Source: Microglena sp. YARC (taxonomy: Eukaryota > Chlorophyta > Chlorophyceae > Chlamydomonadales > Chlamydomonadaceae). From it: DNA of 64,000 bases. Where the stretch lies: contig CM039464.1 of assembly GCA_022414725.1 (NCBI GenBank), forward strand, positions 45,232,312 through 45,296,311, written 5' to 3'. The notes under the pieces were generated by a model that worked only from the letters and a program-made list of their open reading frames with translations, made no database searches and was not told where the DNA came from. This document shows, piece by piece, positions 40,179 through 46,613 of this stretch. Within the stretch, counting starts at the first letter, position 1; the number at the start of each line of letters is the position of its first letter. The position numbers were made by a program, and so were the translations under genes.

Positions 40179-43100
40179 ATGAATAAATAAATAAATGAAT
40201 AAATGAATAAATAAATAAATAAATAATACACAAATAAAAAATGGTATAATAAAATCAAATGAATAAATGGTTACGATGTGCTATTTTGTGGAGGATTGGA
40301 TCCGTTTACGGTGGTCTGTCTCATATTCTGAACAATCAGGAACATAGACCTGTATTGGGTTGGGGTTGGGGAGTACTAGCAGGAGGGCAGGAGCGCAGCC
40401 AGTCTGTATACTGACAATCCAGTCAGAAGTAAGCAAATAAATGAAAAAATACATAAAAAATACATAAAACAAACAAACAAACAAAAACTTAAATTGTACA
40501 CCTTTTTGCGAGGTGTGAGGTTGCGGGGGCCAACCCGTTTACTTGCACTGGGGCCAAGCACCAATAACAAGGACACCACTTACTGTGAGGTACGCATTCA
40601 TCAAGATATCCCAGCCCTTGCGCCCCTCCCACTTGAAGCAGGAGATGAAGGTGAATGGCTTGGTCTCACTGAATCGCTTGGCTTCGCTGAATGGCTTAGC
40701 TTCACTGAATGGCTTGGTCTCAGTATATGGCTTGGCCTCACTGAATGGCTTGGCCTCACTGGATGGCTTGGCCTCACTGAATGGCTTGGTCTCACTGAAC
40801 GGCTCAGCCTCCATCTCCAGAGGTTCATCCTGATTGAGCAACTCGTCCTCTTTGAGGGAATGGGAAGGATTTTGATCAGGCGAGGGGGCAGGGGAAGGCG
40901 ACTTTGCCTGGCCAACAATACTGTGTCGAGAGATCACATCCTCAGCACCAGTTGCAGCTCTCAGCTGGCGGCTTTGGTGACTGCTAAGGTGACTGCTAAG
41001 GTGTTGGCTTTGGTGGCGAATGATGGCGGTGGTGGCTGTGGTGGTGGCTGGCTGGTGGTGGCTGGTGGTGGCGGCAGGTGGTGGCTGGTGGTGGCGCCTC
41101 AGAGCGAAGGGTCCATGTTGGCTATCACCAGTATCCAGCGAAAGGCTATCACCAGAGTTGACCGTGTGACTACCTCCATCGCCCATTGAAAGGCTATCAC
41201 CAAGCTCTGCACGACTCATCCATGGCACTTGGCTGTCACCACCATCTATTGTTTGGTCACCACCCAGCACTTGGGCTGCTTCTGCCCCTGCTGCCCCTGT
41301 TGATGCTGCGTGGGTATCCCCTGTTGCCCCTGCTGCCCCTGCTGCCCCTGTTGATGCTGCGTGGGTATCCACTTGACTTGGCATGGGACTGCTGCTGATA
41401 TCACCAGGACCATTGTATTTCGCCCATCTGCTGATATGCATGCTATCATCGCCACCATCATCATCAAGATGGATTGCGTCGGTAAAGGCTTCTGCCAGTC
41501 CATTCCCAATGCTGCTGGCACCATCAGGAGCGCTGTTTTTCGCCCATCTACTATTATACATGACATCATCGTCACCATCCACAACATGGCGGGCGTCAGT
41601 TTTGGCTTCTTCTACCTTTCCAATCCCAATGCTGCTGGCATCACCAGGAGCGCTGTATCCCCCCCATCTACTGTTATACATGAGATCAGCCACATGGATG
41701 GTGCCGGTCTCAGCTTCTCCAGCTGACTGTAACCTACCTTCCTGCTCATCTACGGATTGTAGCCTGCACCCCACACCAGAATTTGAGTTCAAACCTTTAA
41801 CCCACACACGCAATTTTGATTTCAAACGTTGAAGCTGGCGATTCAGGTAGCTTCCTAGAAGCTGCCTCCTTGAGTGCAAGGCTGTAGAAAAGCCCCGCAC
41901 CCAACCCGTGGCCCTCTGCCACACTCCACTCACACTCAGCACTACTGGGTCTGCAGACCTCCGGACCCACTGCCACAATCCACTCACACTCAGCACTACT
42001 GGATCTGCGGCCTTTTGGGCCCACTGCGTCAATCCACTCACACGCAGCACTACTGGATCTGCGGCCTTTTGGGCCCACTGCCACACTCCACTTACACTCA
42101 TTACTACTGGATCTGCGGACTTCTGGACCCACTTCCAAGCTCTACTCACACAAAGGGTGCTATTGAAAAGGGTGCTCTTAACCCACTCCTCTGCTCTACC
42201 CAAAGGTAGCACAATTGGACTCACTGCCCTCTTGACCCACTGCCATGCTTCTCTCACACGAAGGACGATATGACCTGCTGCCCTCTTGACCCACTGCAAA
42301 ACTCCACTCCCTTGTTGGGTGGCTGCCTCTGACACTGATGCAGATATGGATTGCAGGTCAGAGTGTAGGGAGGCTAGGGAGTGGGTGGCTGATGCAGTGG
42401 CAGACTTTAGTCGGTTTCCTATCGTCGTCCATACATGTGGCCATCCGTCCATACGTGTGGCTACCTCCGACACTGATGCAGGCACGGACTGCAGGTTCGT
42501 GTGTAGGGAAGGCAGAAAGTGGGTGGCCGATGCGGTTACAAACTGCAATCCACGCGCCCCCGTTGTAGAACCAGTGCTGCTGTCTGCACCACCGCTACTG
42601 CTGCTACTGCCACTACCAATCGTGCTACTGCCACTACCAATCGTGCTACTGTCAACACCATTGCCACTATGCCCAATACCGCTGCCAATACCACCACTGC
42701 CGCTGCCACTGCCACTACCACTGCCACTATCTCCAACAGCGATGCTACTATCTCCAACACCGCTGCCACTACCTGCAACATCGCTGCCACTACCACCCCC
42801 CATCGTGCCACCACCTCTGCCACTATCTCCAACGCTGCTGCTAAAACCACCACTGCCACCCCCATGTGTGCCACTGCCAACACCGCTGCCACTATTTCCA
42901 ACACCACTGCCACTGCTGCCTTCGTGTGCCCTCGACGACTGTAGCTTGTGGTGCCGTTTCCTCCTTACTGGCTGCCATTCTACTGTTTCACCACGCACCC
43001 ATCCAGCCACTTCGCGCTGACTACCACCAGTGTCGTTTGAGCCCCCTCCTGCCACCGTATAGTCATCTGTATCCTCCCGACTTTTCTGGCCCTCCTCTCT

Positions 43101-46100
43101 CTGCTCTGGATCTAGCATATATATGATATAGTCTTTCAGGGAGGGGCTTCTTTTTGAGGGGGGGGGAGTGTCCTCGTCATCGTAGTCTTTCCCCTTGGTC
43201 ACAGCACCAGATTTGGACGGGAGCTGCTGAGCAGAAGGTTCCGGGGGGGCTGTAGGCGTGGTAGGGCGAAGCTGGTCAGCACTTGGGTTTAGGTGGCTTA
43301 GGGTTAGGAGGTCTAGGGTTTCATGGTTTAGGGTTTAGGTGGTTTAGGTATAGGTGGTTTAGGTATAGGTGGTTTAGGTGGTTTAGGAAAATAAGTGCTG
43401 ACCAGCTATGTGCCGACCAGCAAAGTGCTGACCAGCGAAGTGCTAACCAGCAAAGTGCTGACCAGCTATGTGTTGGCCAGCAAAGTACTGACCAGCTATG
43501 TGCTGACCATCGAAGTGCCAAGCAGCAAAGTACTGACCAGCTAAGTGCTGACCAGCTAAGTGCTGGCCAGAAAAGTGCTAAGCAACAAAAGCTGACCAGC
43601 TAAGTGCTGACCCCTACCTAAATTCCTTCTTCCTACCTGTAGGCGTGTAGTCAGCTACGTCCAGGTCGATTCCATATATCACAAACTCCTTGTTGCCCAT
43701 CGTAGGCTGACGCTCCCAACCTCCATCATCATTGATGGAAAAATCGCCCTTGTAGTCGCTGTGGTCATCCTGGTAGTCTGGTGGCGGGCGGGGAGGCATT
43801 GGCGGGAAAGGGGGCATGGGTGGTTTCTTAGGTGCACGGGGTCGCCTGGGAGCTCGGGGCTGCCGATACGGTTTCAGTGGGAGGTGGGGAGGTGCCGGCT
43901 GCAGGGGCGGGGGAGACTTGACTGGCCGCAGGGGGCGACCGGTAACTAGCTGGCCAGTGGGCAGCTCCAGGGCTCCCCATTTGAACGGGTCGTAGAAGGT
44001 AGTGTTGACTGGAATAGGCACAATGCGGAGTTTTTCCTCGGGAACACCTGAGTGTTTCAGCACATCGTATGAGAAGGTCGAAGGTACCCAGATTTCATCC
44101 ATAAGCAGGCATTTCTTTACGAAACTTGGGTCGAACACATCTGTTTCGGCCATAGATCTCCCAACAGCAACAGCCGGGACGTAGCCCACTGGGGGGCAGG
44201 GGGCACAAGTTCCCCACTCGTTCTTCGGCCGCGCCCAGAATCCAGGTAGGCTGTGGCACACCACAATGGCAGGCTTGCTAGGATCACTTCGCTTAAGGGC
44301 AGCCTGCAAATGGGTTTGGTTGTTGGTTGTTGGTTGTTGGTTGTAGGCTTCGGCAAACCACAATGGAGGCCTTGCTAGGATCACTTCTCTTAAGGACAGC
44401 CTGCAAGTGGGTTTGGTTGTTGGTTGTTGGTTGCTGCTGGTTGTTTTTGTTCTTGTCAGCTTTGGCACACGACAATGGCAGCCTTGCTAGGATCACTCCG
44501 CTCCAGGGAAGACTGCAAGTGGGTTTGGTTGTTGGTTGTTGGTTGTTGTTAGTCGGTTGTAGGCTTTGGCACACCACAATGGCAGCCCTACTAGGATCAC
44601 TTCGCTTAAGAGCAGCCTGCAAGTGGGTCTGGTTGTTGGTTGCTGTTAGTTGGTTGTAGGCTTCGGCACACCACAATGGCAGCCCTGCTAAGATCACTTC
44701 GCTCAAGGGCAGCCTGCAAGTGTGTTTGGGTTTGGGTGTGGGTGTGAGGGGGTTCGGGTGTGTGTGGTGGTGGTGGTCTGTGTGTGTGTGTGTGTGTGTG
44801 CGGTGTACGTGTGTGTGGTGTGTGTGGAGTGTTTGTGTGTGTGTGTGGTGTGTGTGTGTTTGTGGTGTGTGTGTTTGTATATGTGGTGTGTGTGTTTGTG
44901 GTGTGAGTGTTTTGTGTGTGTGGTGTGTGTGTGGTGCGTGTGTTTGTGGTGTGTGTGTTCGTGTGGTGTGTGTGTGTGTGTGTTTGTGTGTTTGTGGTGT
45001 GTGTGTTCGTGCTTAGTGTGTGTGCCTTCACAGGGCCTGTCTACTGAAGCAAGAGATACTTGTCAGACCAGCCTCACCATCAGTTGATCATAGTCGCCCC
45101 GGGGCATGCCTGCAGTCTCAGGCTTGTATTTGCATTCTCCCTGAGTGGTACCAATCCACGTTTTATTTTCTTCCATTTCGCCAGCTCTGATGGCGCCCAA
45201 CAACAGGTTAGCTGCCTCCCTCCCAAAACTCGTCTTGTCGAAGAAGGGTGCGAACCACCACACAGGCCATTCAGTCTGATTTGCAACAGATGCGTTCGTG
45301 GTACCAGGCACCAGCTGCATGCTATGCAGCGCTGGCAGCGTGATTAGCGGTATACTTGGTGAAGCAGCTACCGAGCCCGATTCTGCAGTAGCTGGAGTGG
45401 GAGCTGAGCTTGAAGTGACTGGGGGCAGGGGGGGGCTTGCTGGGGGTGCCGTTGGCAGACTATATGTTTGGAGGCCGTCCGCTTGGGCCGCACCTGCGTG
45501 GGCACTACTTATCAGAGCACCAGCTGTCTCAGAAGCAGCATCTGCAAGGGCACTATCAGTTGGGACGCTGTCTGCTCGGGAGCCATCGGCAGGCATACTG
45601 CTTGCCTGAGGAACATCTGCCGTAGTACTAGCTGCATGAACACTATCTGTTTGGACGCCGTCCACTTGGGTGTTATCTGCATGGACACTCTTTGCCTGAG
45701 CACCATCTGTCTCAGAAGCAGCAACTGCATGGGCAATATCATTTGGGACGCTGCCTGCTTGGGTGGCACCTGCATCAGCACGATTTACCAGAGTTGCGTC
45801 CACATGGTCTTCATCTCCGTGGTGTCCATTGGTAACGGCAACAGAACCTGTCTCCTCATCAGCAGCATGGGTTCCACCTGCATTGGCTACAGAACCTGTC
45901 TCCTCTTCAGCAGCATGGGTTCCGTCTGCTTGGGCTCTATCTGCATTGGCTACATAACCTGTCGCTTCAGCTGCACGGGTTCCATCTGCTTTGGCTCCAT
46001 CTGCATTGGCTACAGAACCTGTCGCTTCATCTGCACGAGTTCTGTCTGCTTGGGGTCCATCTGGATGGGCTACAGAATCTGTCTCCTCTTCCCTTGCAAT

Positions 46101-46613
46101 CGTCTTGAGAACCCCCATCTGTGTCATAGTGCTGCGTATCGCCTCCTCATGCTTGCCACCCCCCATGAGCTTGGCTCTCTCCTCACTCTCATGCAAAGCC
46201 TTCAAGCGTGCAACATCGGTTTGGCTTTGGCGGGAGATCAGCATGCTTTCAGCCTGCTTAAGCTCCTCGCTGGTTGCCTTGCCGCGTAGATCCTCGGGTA
46301 GCATCTGCATGAGTGCGTCCTCTTCATCAGCAGTGTGTATGTTCATAAACGCAATCATTTTCCTTGTTATTAGCAGATCATGCTTTATCTGCTTCGCTTG
46401 GACCCTTGCTATCATGGCTTCCCTCCGTGCGGCCACTCCATCCTCGGACTGATTTCCCTCATTAGAGTGGTTCCCATGTTGGGAAAAGCTCACTCCCTCC
46501 TGGCTTACTCCCCTACCGGGCAAGAGTGACTGCAGTGACATGATAAAAGCGAAGGCAATGCCATTCGCTATCATGGCATATATGAACATGCGACGAGTCG
46601 ACAGCCATGCCAT
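20086..46613 (-). CDS. plant-type GT4-like glycosyltransferase, type II membrane protein, eight exons, 3' end missing
   Basis: Exons (minus): 46613-45078, 44303-43637, 43249-40584, 37303-37158, 28172-27959, 25203-25132, 23000-22858, 20161-20086. All introns are GT-AG and all phases match, giving 1840 codons without a stop. Residues 9-27 form a signal anchor, suggesting a Golgi/ER lumenal enzyme. A repetitive stem follows. WWFAPFF (about 452-458) and AIVVCHS (524-530) open the N-lobe, VGRSMAETD (559-567) and DEIWVPS (581-587) continue it. The C-lobe starts at PFTF...FKWEGRKGWD (1599-1615) and holds RGEGWG with the E-X7-E pair Glu1701/Glu1709, typical of retaining GT-B enzymes using nucleotide sugars. 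About 975 residues of low complexity separate the lobes. Donor and acceptor sugars cannot be told. The last exon and stop were not found. A non-sugar role is unlikely. Confidence 0.85.
20197..21255. repeat. G-rich minisatellite, about 50-bp unit, with telomere-like motif
   Basis: About 17 units built from GTAGATGGTTCAAGGGGTGA and a variable run of GGGTGA ending in a G-tract. Lies in intron 7 of the glycosyltransferase. At 20255-20278 CCCTAAACCCTAAACCCT is a short plant-type telomere repeat. 20277-20360 holds a decayed copy of the exon-8 acceptor region (CCGAAGTAGTGT, CTGTAAGCGTTGAACAGTG). Confidence 0.85.
21256..21985. other. intron 7, no recognised feature
   Basis: Unique-looking, moderately AT-rich intron sequence. 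I see no exon, repeat or RNA gene in it. Confidence 0.5.
21985..22090 (+). repeat. dispersed repeat family 4
   Basis: CTCGGGGGGTTGGGGGG, then TTTTTGACTAGTTCAACC, then CCCATGCGTCGCCATGCAGC. The same order occurs at 39480-39605; other relatives are at 25575-25745 (inverted) and 60945-61135. Confidence 0.7.
22165..22238 (-). repeat. decayed copy of glycosyltransferase exon 7 3' end
   Basis: The complement shows CAGCTGCCACTGGCAGAATC and GAATTCCTTGCTCAGG, closely matching the last 60 bases of exon 7 with its donor AG|GGTGGG changed. A second copy is at 22735-22805. Confidence 0.8.
22262..22735. repeat. CTAC/CCAC tetranucleotide array
   Basis: Nearly pure ACCTACCTACCCACC repeats with an internal period of roughly 115 bp, lying between the two decayed copies of the exon-7 3' end. 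Confidence 0.9.
22735..22850 (-). repeat. second decayed copy of exon 7 3' end
   Basis: CACCTGAGCAAGGCATTCAG through GCCAGTGGCAGCTGGAGAGT is a near-identical copy of the exon end with an intact donor (CTCAG|GTGAGT), followed by a short CCAC tract that leads into the true exon. Confidence 0.8.
22858..23000 (-). CDS. glycosyltransferase exon 7 (residues 1768-1815)
   Basis: Acceptor TTGCCAG at 23001; encodes VMRYVFNNPGDAAEKGKLAR then RRMVDHYSPAATGRIL, the C-terminal helix region of the family. Donor CTCAG|GTGAGTG at 22857, phase 2. Decayed copies of its 5' end (right) and 3' end (left) surround it. Confidence 0.9.
23030..23895 (-). repeat. array of decayed exon-7 5' ends
   Basis: At least six units contain, on the minus strand, TGCCAG|GTCATGCGCTATG and AACAACCC, GGGGATGCTAAGACTCGTGA, that is the acceptor and first 35-40 bases of exon 7 followed by AAAATAAAATA and TAA/AAT-rich DNA. 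Copies begin near 23068, 23360, 23490, 23590, 23712 and 23850; another fragment is at 24218-24255. A family-3 element sits inside at 23150-23360. Confidence 0.85.
23150..23360 (+). mobile_element. MITE-like dispersed repeat family 3
   Basis: Starts GTCGCAAGCGACGCGGAAAA, contains GGTGGCAACG and GGTCGGACGGACAAATGGG, and ends in a hairpin GGGGGCTCCCGCCCCC / GGGGGCTCCGCC. Related copies are at 24268-24510 (inverted), 57130-57345 and 58095-58300 (inverted). No coding capacity. Confidence 0.65.
23826..24077 (+). repeat. left arm of long inverted repeat around exon 6
   Basis: About 250 bp whose reverse complement recurs almost unchanged at 25878-26130 (shared: TTAGCATACGCAGGGTTGAG, TACACCAACCCATTTACTAA, GCTTCCTCTTCAGGGTTGGG). 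Its outer end is one of the decayed exon-7 copies. Confidence 0.9.
24268..24510 (-). mobile_element. MITE-like dispersed repeat family 3 (inverted)
   Basis: Opens with TTTTTGGCGGAGCCCCCTCT, has an expanded GACCGACCGACC tract and ends GCGTCACAGGCGACGC. Relation to 23150-23360 is by shared hairpin, CGGACGGAC-type tract and GACGC terminus. Confidence 0.6.
24720..24850. repeat. TTGATCTTG tandem repeat with TTTAGGG motifs
   Basis: About six imperfect copies of GAGTTGATCTTGATTG; 24764-24778 reads TTTAGGGTTTAGGG. A family-5 piece (CCAGTCCCTCCAGCCTATTT) follows at 24834-24882. Confidence 0.7.
25132..25203 (-). CDS. glycosyltransferase exon 6 (residues 1744-1767)
   Basis: A 72-nt exon with acceptor TCCGCAG at 25204 and donor AAGCAG|GTGGGG at 25131, both phase 0. 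It encodes GRWADADVQHLKQ, matching the place where plant relatives have a G-x-x-WA-x-P-(S/D)-V-x-x-L segment. It lies inside a 250-bp inverted repeat. Confidence 0.8.
25205..25350. repeat. GTGTGGT and GTCT microsatellites
   Basis: GGTGTGTGGTGTGTGG at 25228-25262 and (GTCT)n at 25288-25347, immediately upstream of exon 6 on the coding strand. Confidence 0.9.
25575..25745 (-). repeat. dispersed repeat family 4 (inverted)
   Basis: GTCGCAGCATGGCGACACAT, CTAAACTAGTCAGAAATG and a GC-rich middle with GCGGGGTTCGGGGAGG; ends TCAATTTGCGACGCGTTGCA. Confidence 0.7.
25878..26130 (-). repeat. right arm of long inverted repeat around exon 6
   Basis: Reverse complement of 23826-24077 with very few differences; about 1.8 kb of spacer between the arms contains exon 6. 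Confidence 0.9.
26131..26552. other. AT-rich intron 5 sequence
   Basis: ATATTATATAATATTA-type palindromes around 26360-26412; no exon recognised. Confidence 0.5.
26553..26620 (-). repeat. dispersed repeat family 2
   Basis: TACACCTTATTACGAGGCGT, then GGGGGCCAGCCCGTTTGCTT, then GCACTGGGGCCAACC. Other copies: 40494-40555, 56696-56766, 57758-57836, 58036-58097, 60701-60778. Confidence 0.75.
26645..26722 (-). repeat. SINE body fragment (family 1)
   Basis: The complement reads GCCATGGTGACTTTCCCCAG, GGCGTACGGGAGGGTCC and CTCCAGGCGTT, as at 17094-17168. Confidence 0.6.
26760..26957 (+). repeat. tRNA-derived SINE (family 1), diverged
   Basis: A tRNA-like head with GGCTCTATCGTAGAGTG (A box) and GGTTCGAACACC (B box, near 26827), then a body ending TTTCCCTTAACCCCACG. 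Confidence 0.5.
27045..27535. repeat. about 143-bp tandem repeat, four units
   Basis: Units start GGAAAGGCGGGGCATGCCAG and contain GAGGGGAAAACTGTCCTGTA and CTCGCCCAGGATTTGTCC, near 27060, 27203, 27347 and 27488 (last partial). They lie in intron 5 close to exon 5. I could not match them to an exon. Confidence 0.85.
27640..27930 (-). repeat. two decayed copies of exon 5 3' end
   Basis: 27835-27925 reads, on the minus strand, TGGTCTGGCACTGCTGCATT, GACAACAGTGTGGGATACCT and an intact donor (AAAG|GTCAGT). 27650-27745 is a more diverged copy. Each is followed by the same TTTTGT-rich intron start as exon 5, so the unit spans the exon 3' end plus intron start. Confidence 0.88.
27959..28172 (-). CDS. 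glycosyltransferase exon 5 (residues 1672-1743): nucleotide-sugar site
   Basis: Acceptor GCACAG at 28173; first base completes the Thr codon, then YIIQSHISNDDYV. Contains SSDAFVLPTRGEGWGMP and SEAMSMGLPVIVTNWSG, the most conserved block of GT4-like enzymes. Donor TCTCAG|GTCAGT at 27958, phase 0. Two decayed copies of its 3' end lie just downstream. Confidence 0.93.
28250..28350 (-). repeat. decayed copy of exon 5 5' end and AAT tract
   Basis: The complement shows CATATGCGCAG|GTACATCATC and CAAAGCCACGTG, the exon-5 acceptor and first 20 bases, followed by an (AAT)n tract into which the 8-kb element is inserted. Confidence 0.85.
28479..28513. repeat. poly-G tract
   Basis: About 35 G after CACCCCTCAAAA, mirrored by another poly-G at 36294-36328 near the element's other end. 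Confidence 0.9.
28514..28670 (+). repeat. subterminal repeat of the TIR element, left copy
   Basis: CTTTCAGAAATTTCCTC, AAAATTAAGCAGACCTATGA and TTTCCGAATCC recur in diverged form and the same orientation at 35825-35950 (GTTTCGGAAATATCCTC, GAAGTTAAGCATACCCATGA, ATTCCGAATCC). Confidence 0.65.
28680..30650. repeat. palindrome-rich organelle-like sequence, part 1
   Basis: Dense short inverted repeats: GGGCGGTACT with AGTACCGCCC, CCACTAGTGTGGCCC, GAGGCAGC...AGCTGCCT, and GGGCCCCTTCCC with GGGAAGGGGCCC types. Stretches at 28880-29050 and 29140-29450 are less repetitive but hold no protein I recognise. Confidence 0.6.
30720..31440. repeat. AT-rich tandem repeat (CATAATC type)
   Basis: About 60 copies of CATAATCATAATC / CATAATCATTATC, period 12, bounded at both ends by CATATGCCGC or CATACGCCGC. 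Confidence 0.95.
32305..32370. other. predicted stem-loop
   Basis: GAGATTCAATCCAG near the left and CACTGGCTTGAGTCTC at the right can pair around GGGG...CCCC. A sequence relative with the same plan is at 33657-33722. Confidence 0.5.
33657..33722. other. predicted stem-loop
   Basis: GAGAGGCTCAATCCAG and GTGGGGTCC pair with GGACCCCC and TCTGGATATGATCTC. Confidence 0.55.
35210..35420. repeat. GAGAAA purine microsatellite
   Basis: More than 200 bp of imperfect AGAGAAAGAGAAAG. Long open frames on the complement (Leu/Ser/Phe repeats) are spurious. Confidence 0.95.
35750..36390. other. right end of the TIR element
   Basis: Contains the right subterminal repeat (35825-35950), a poly-G (36294-36328) and the terminal 60 bp. 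36225-36330 (GGGGATCACTATAGACCCTA, CCCCTAATTATAATTC) recurs at 56425-56530. Confidence 0.6.
36391..36715 (-). repeat. array of decayed exon-5 5' ends
   Basis: Four or five copies of the exon-5 acceptor region (minus strand CAG|GTACA(T/G)CATCCAAAGCC and variants) near 36433, 36575, 36638 and 36680, with (AAT)n at 36509-36546. They belong to the same array as 28250-28350. Confidence 0.85.
36725..37110 (-). repeat. decayed copies of exon 4 3' end
   Basis: 36729-36812 and 36909-36985 repeat the last 60-70 bases of exon 4 with an intact or nearly intact donor (ACTCACGTGGCTGGTAGGGC on the plus strand). 37078-37110 is a fragment. (CTA)n at 36993-37033. Confidence 0.9.
37158..37303 (-). CDS. glycosyltransferase exon 4 (residues 1624-1672)
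   Basis: Acceptor CATGCAG at 37304; begins EFSSGDNVELYILTKPF and ends LSALPAT with a split Thr codon. Donor AC|GTGAGT at 37157, phase 2. EFS..D.VELYILT follows MNAYLT as in the plant family. Decayed copies of both its ends flank it. Confidence 0.85.
37293..37790 (-). repeat. three tandem copies of exon 4 acceptor region
   Basis: The period is about 155 bp: GAGCTGAATTCCTGCATGCA at 37293, 37447 and (one change) 37603. Each unit holds the acceptor, the first 12 exon bases and about 140 bp of intron with GGTGGTGGTGATGGTGAAGG. Only the leftmost is joined to the rest of exon 4. Confidence 0.9.
37800..38420. repeat. about 306-bp tandem duplication
   Basis: Two nearly identical units (GACACCGAGGATTCAGTTTG at 37812 and 38118) plus a partial third from about 38395. 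Each includes a family-5 piece (GGTTGGGCAAGTCCCT at 38027 and 38332). Confidence 0.85.
38460..39425. repeat. diverged tandem units with GT/G microsatellite
   Basis: Repeats of TACATGGGAGAGATACAAAT and ACATAATTCAATGCAGACAA at spacing of about 125-150 bp. A GT tract runs into poly-G at 38658-38735. Frames rich in Val/Cys/Gly or Thr/His/Pro are spurious. Confidence 0.75.
38911..39095 (-). repeat. tRNA-derived SINE (family 1), full length
   Basis: On the minus strand: A box GGCTCAATGGTAGAGCTC, B box GGTTCAAATCC, then body GCGGTCGCTGTCAACCGCC-like, AAGTAGCAGCCCGTTCC and tail GGCGTTATC. Best preserved tRNA-like head in the window. Confidence 0.75.
39425..39605 (+). repeat. dispersed repeat family 4
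   Basis: CAAATTGAGCGACTCATTGC, GGGGGTTCGGGG with a poly-G of about 35 bases, TTTCTGACTAGTTTAGC and GCAGCGACGGAATGGCAA. Confidence 0.75.
39900..40280. repeat. AT-rich intron 3 sequence with AAAT microsatellite
   Basis: (AAAT)n at 40145-40225, flanked by repeats of GGTATAATAAAATC and AAATAAATGGTTGTGATAAG. No exon seen. Confidence 0.85.
40494..40555 (-). repeat. dispersed repeat family 2
   Basis: GTACACCTTTTTGCGAGGTG, GGGGGCCAACCCGTTTACTT, GCACTGGGGCCAA. It lies immediately after the exon 3 donor. Confidence 0.75.
40584..43249 (-). CDS. glycosyltransferase exon 3 (residues 735-1623): giant insert plus start of C-lobe
   Basis: Acceptor CCTACAG at 43250; the first two bases complete the Ala codon left by exon 2. 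Open for 888 codons. In order: acidic/basic segment with MLDPEQREEG, Gly/Ser-rich segment, about six 18-20-residue repeats around SADPVVLSVSGVWQW, three repeats with MYNSRWAK, Ala/Gly/His-rich stretch, hexapeptide-like KPFSEA repeats, then the C-lobe motif FKWEGRKGWDILMNAYLT. Donor ACA|GTAAGT at 40583, phase 0. An unrecognised intron inside cannot be excluded. Confidence 0.8.
43250..43636 (-). repeat. intron 2: GCTGACCAGC array and TTTAGG motifs
   Basis: 43395-43600 carries about 15 copies of a 12-18-bp unit around AAGTGCTGACCAGC. 43283-43390 has TTTAGGG and TTTAGGTGG repeats. The acceptor end of the intron also contains GCTGACCAGC, so the array extends to the splice site. Confidence 0.85.
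43637..44303 (-). CDS. glycosyltransferase exon 2 (residues 513-735): N-lobe
   Basis: Acceptor TTTGCAG at 44304-44310; begins AALKRSDPSKPAIVVCHS. Contains CPPVGY, VGRSMAETD, MDEIWVPS, VPEEKLRIVP and NTTFYDP, in the order expected for the plant family. A Pro/Arg-rich linker (PPMPPFPPMPPRPPPDYQ) follows NTTFYDP. Donor ACAG|GTAGGA at 43636, phase 1. Four decayed copies of the exon's 5' end lie upstream. Confidence 0.9.
44325..44730 (-). repeat. four decayed copies of exon 2 5' end
   Basis: Copies near 44352-44418, 44465-44528, 44569-44632 and 44666-44729 repeat intron end, TGCAG acceptor and the first 50 or so exon bases, encoding variants of ALKRSDPSKPAIVVC. Between them lie GTTGTTGGTTG repeats. 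Only the copy at 44303 continues into the exon. Confidence 0.92.
44735..45015. repeat. GT-rich microsatellite
   Basis: Imperfect GTGTGTGTGG and GTGTTTGTGG repeats. Frames rich in Cys/Val or His/Thr are spurious. Confidence 0.95.
45078..46613 (-). CDS. glycosyltransferase exon 1 (residues 1-512): anchor, stem, start of N-lobe
   Basis: Start ATG at 46613-46611; a short basic N-terminus precedes the hydrophobic segment FIYAMIANGIAFAFIMSL. Residues about 85-200 are charged and likely helical. Residues about 205-300 are imperfect repeats around GSVANADG/ADGTRA, then a Ala/Ser/Asp-rich stretch with SVHAD-type repeats. WWFAPFFDKTSFGREA near 452 is the first glycosyltransferase motif. Donor ATG|GTGAGG at 45077, phase 0. 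Confidence 0.85.

Noticed and set aside
42286..43020. 244-codon plus-strand frame opposite glycosyltransferase exon 3
   Set aside because: It is the shadow of the Gly/Ser- and Val-rich coding repeats on the minus strand; the minus frame connects to conserved motifs by matching splice phases.
45060..45110. Homology between the end of exon 1 (GGGGCGACTATGATCAACTG) and the 143-bp repeat at 27045-27535
   Set aside because: A short stretch (GGCGATTATCATCAACTGGT on the minus strand) is similar, but flanks do not align, so chance is likely.
45468..46289. 273-codon plus-strand frame opposite exon 1
   Set aside because: It is the shadow of the repetitive stem-coding sequence.
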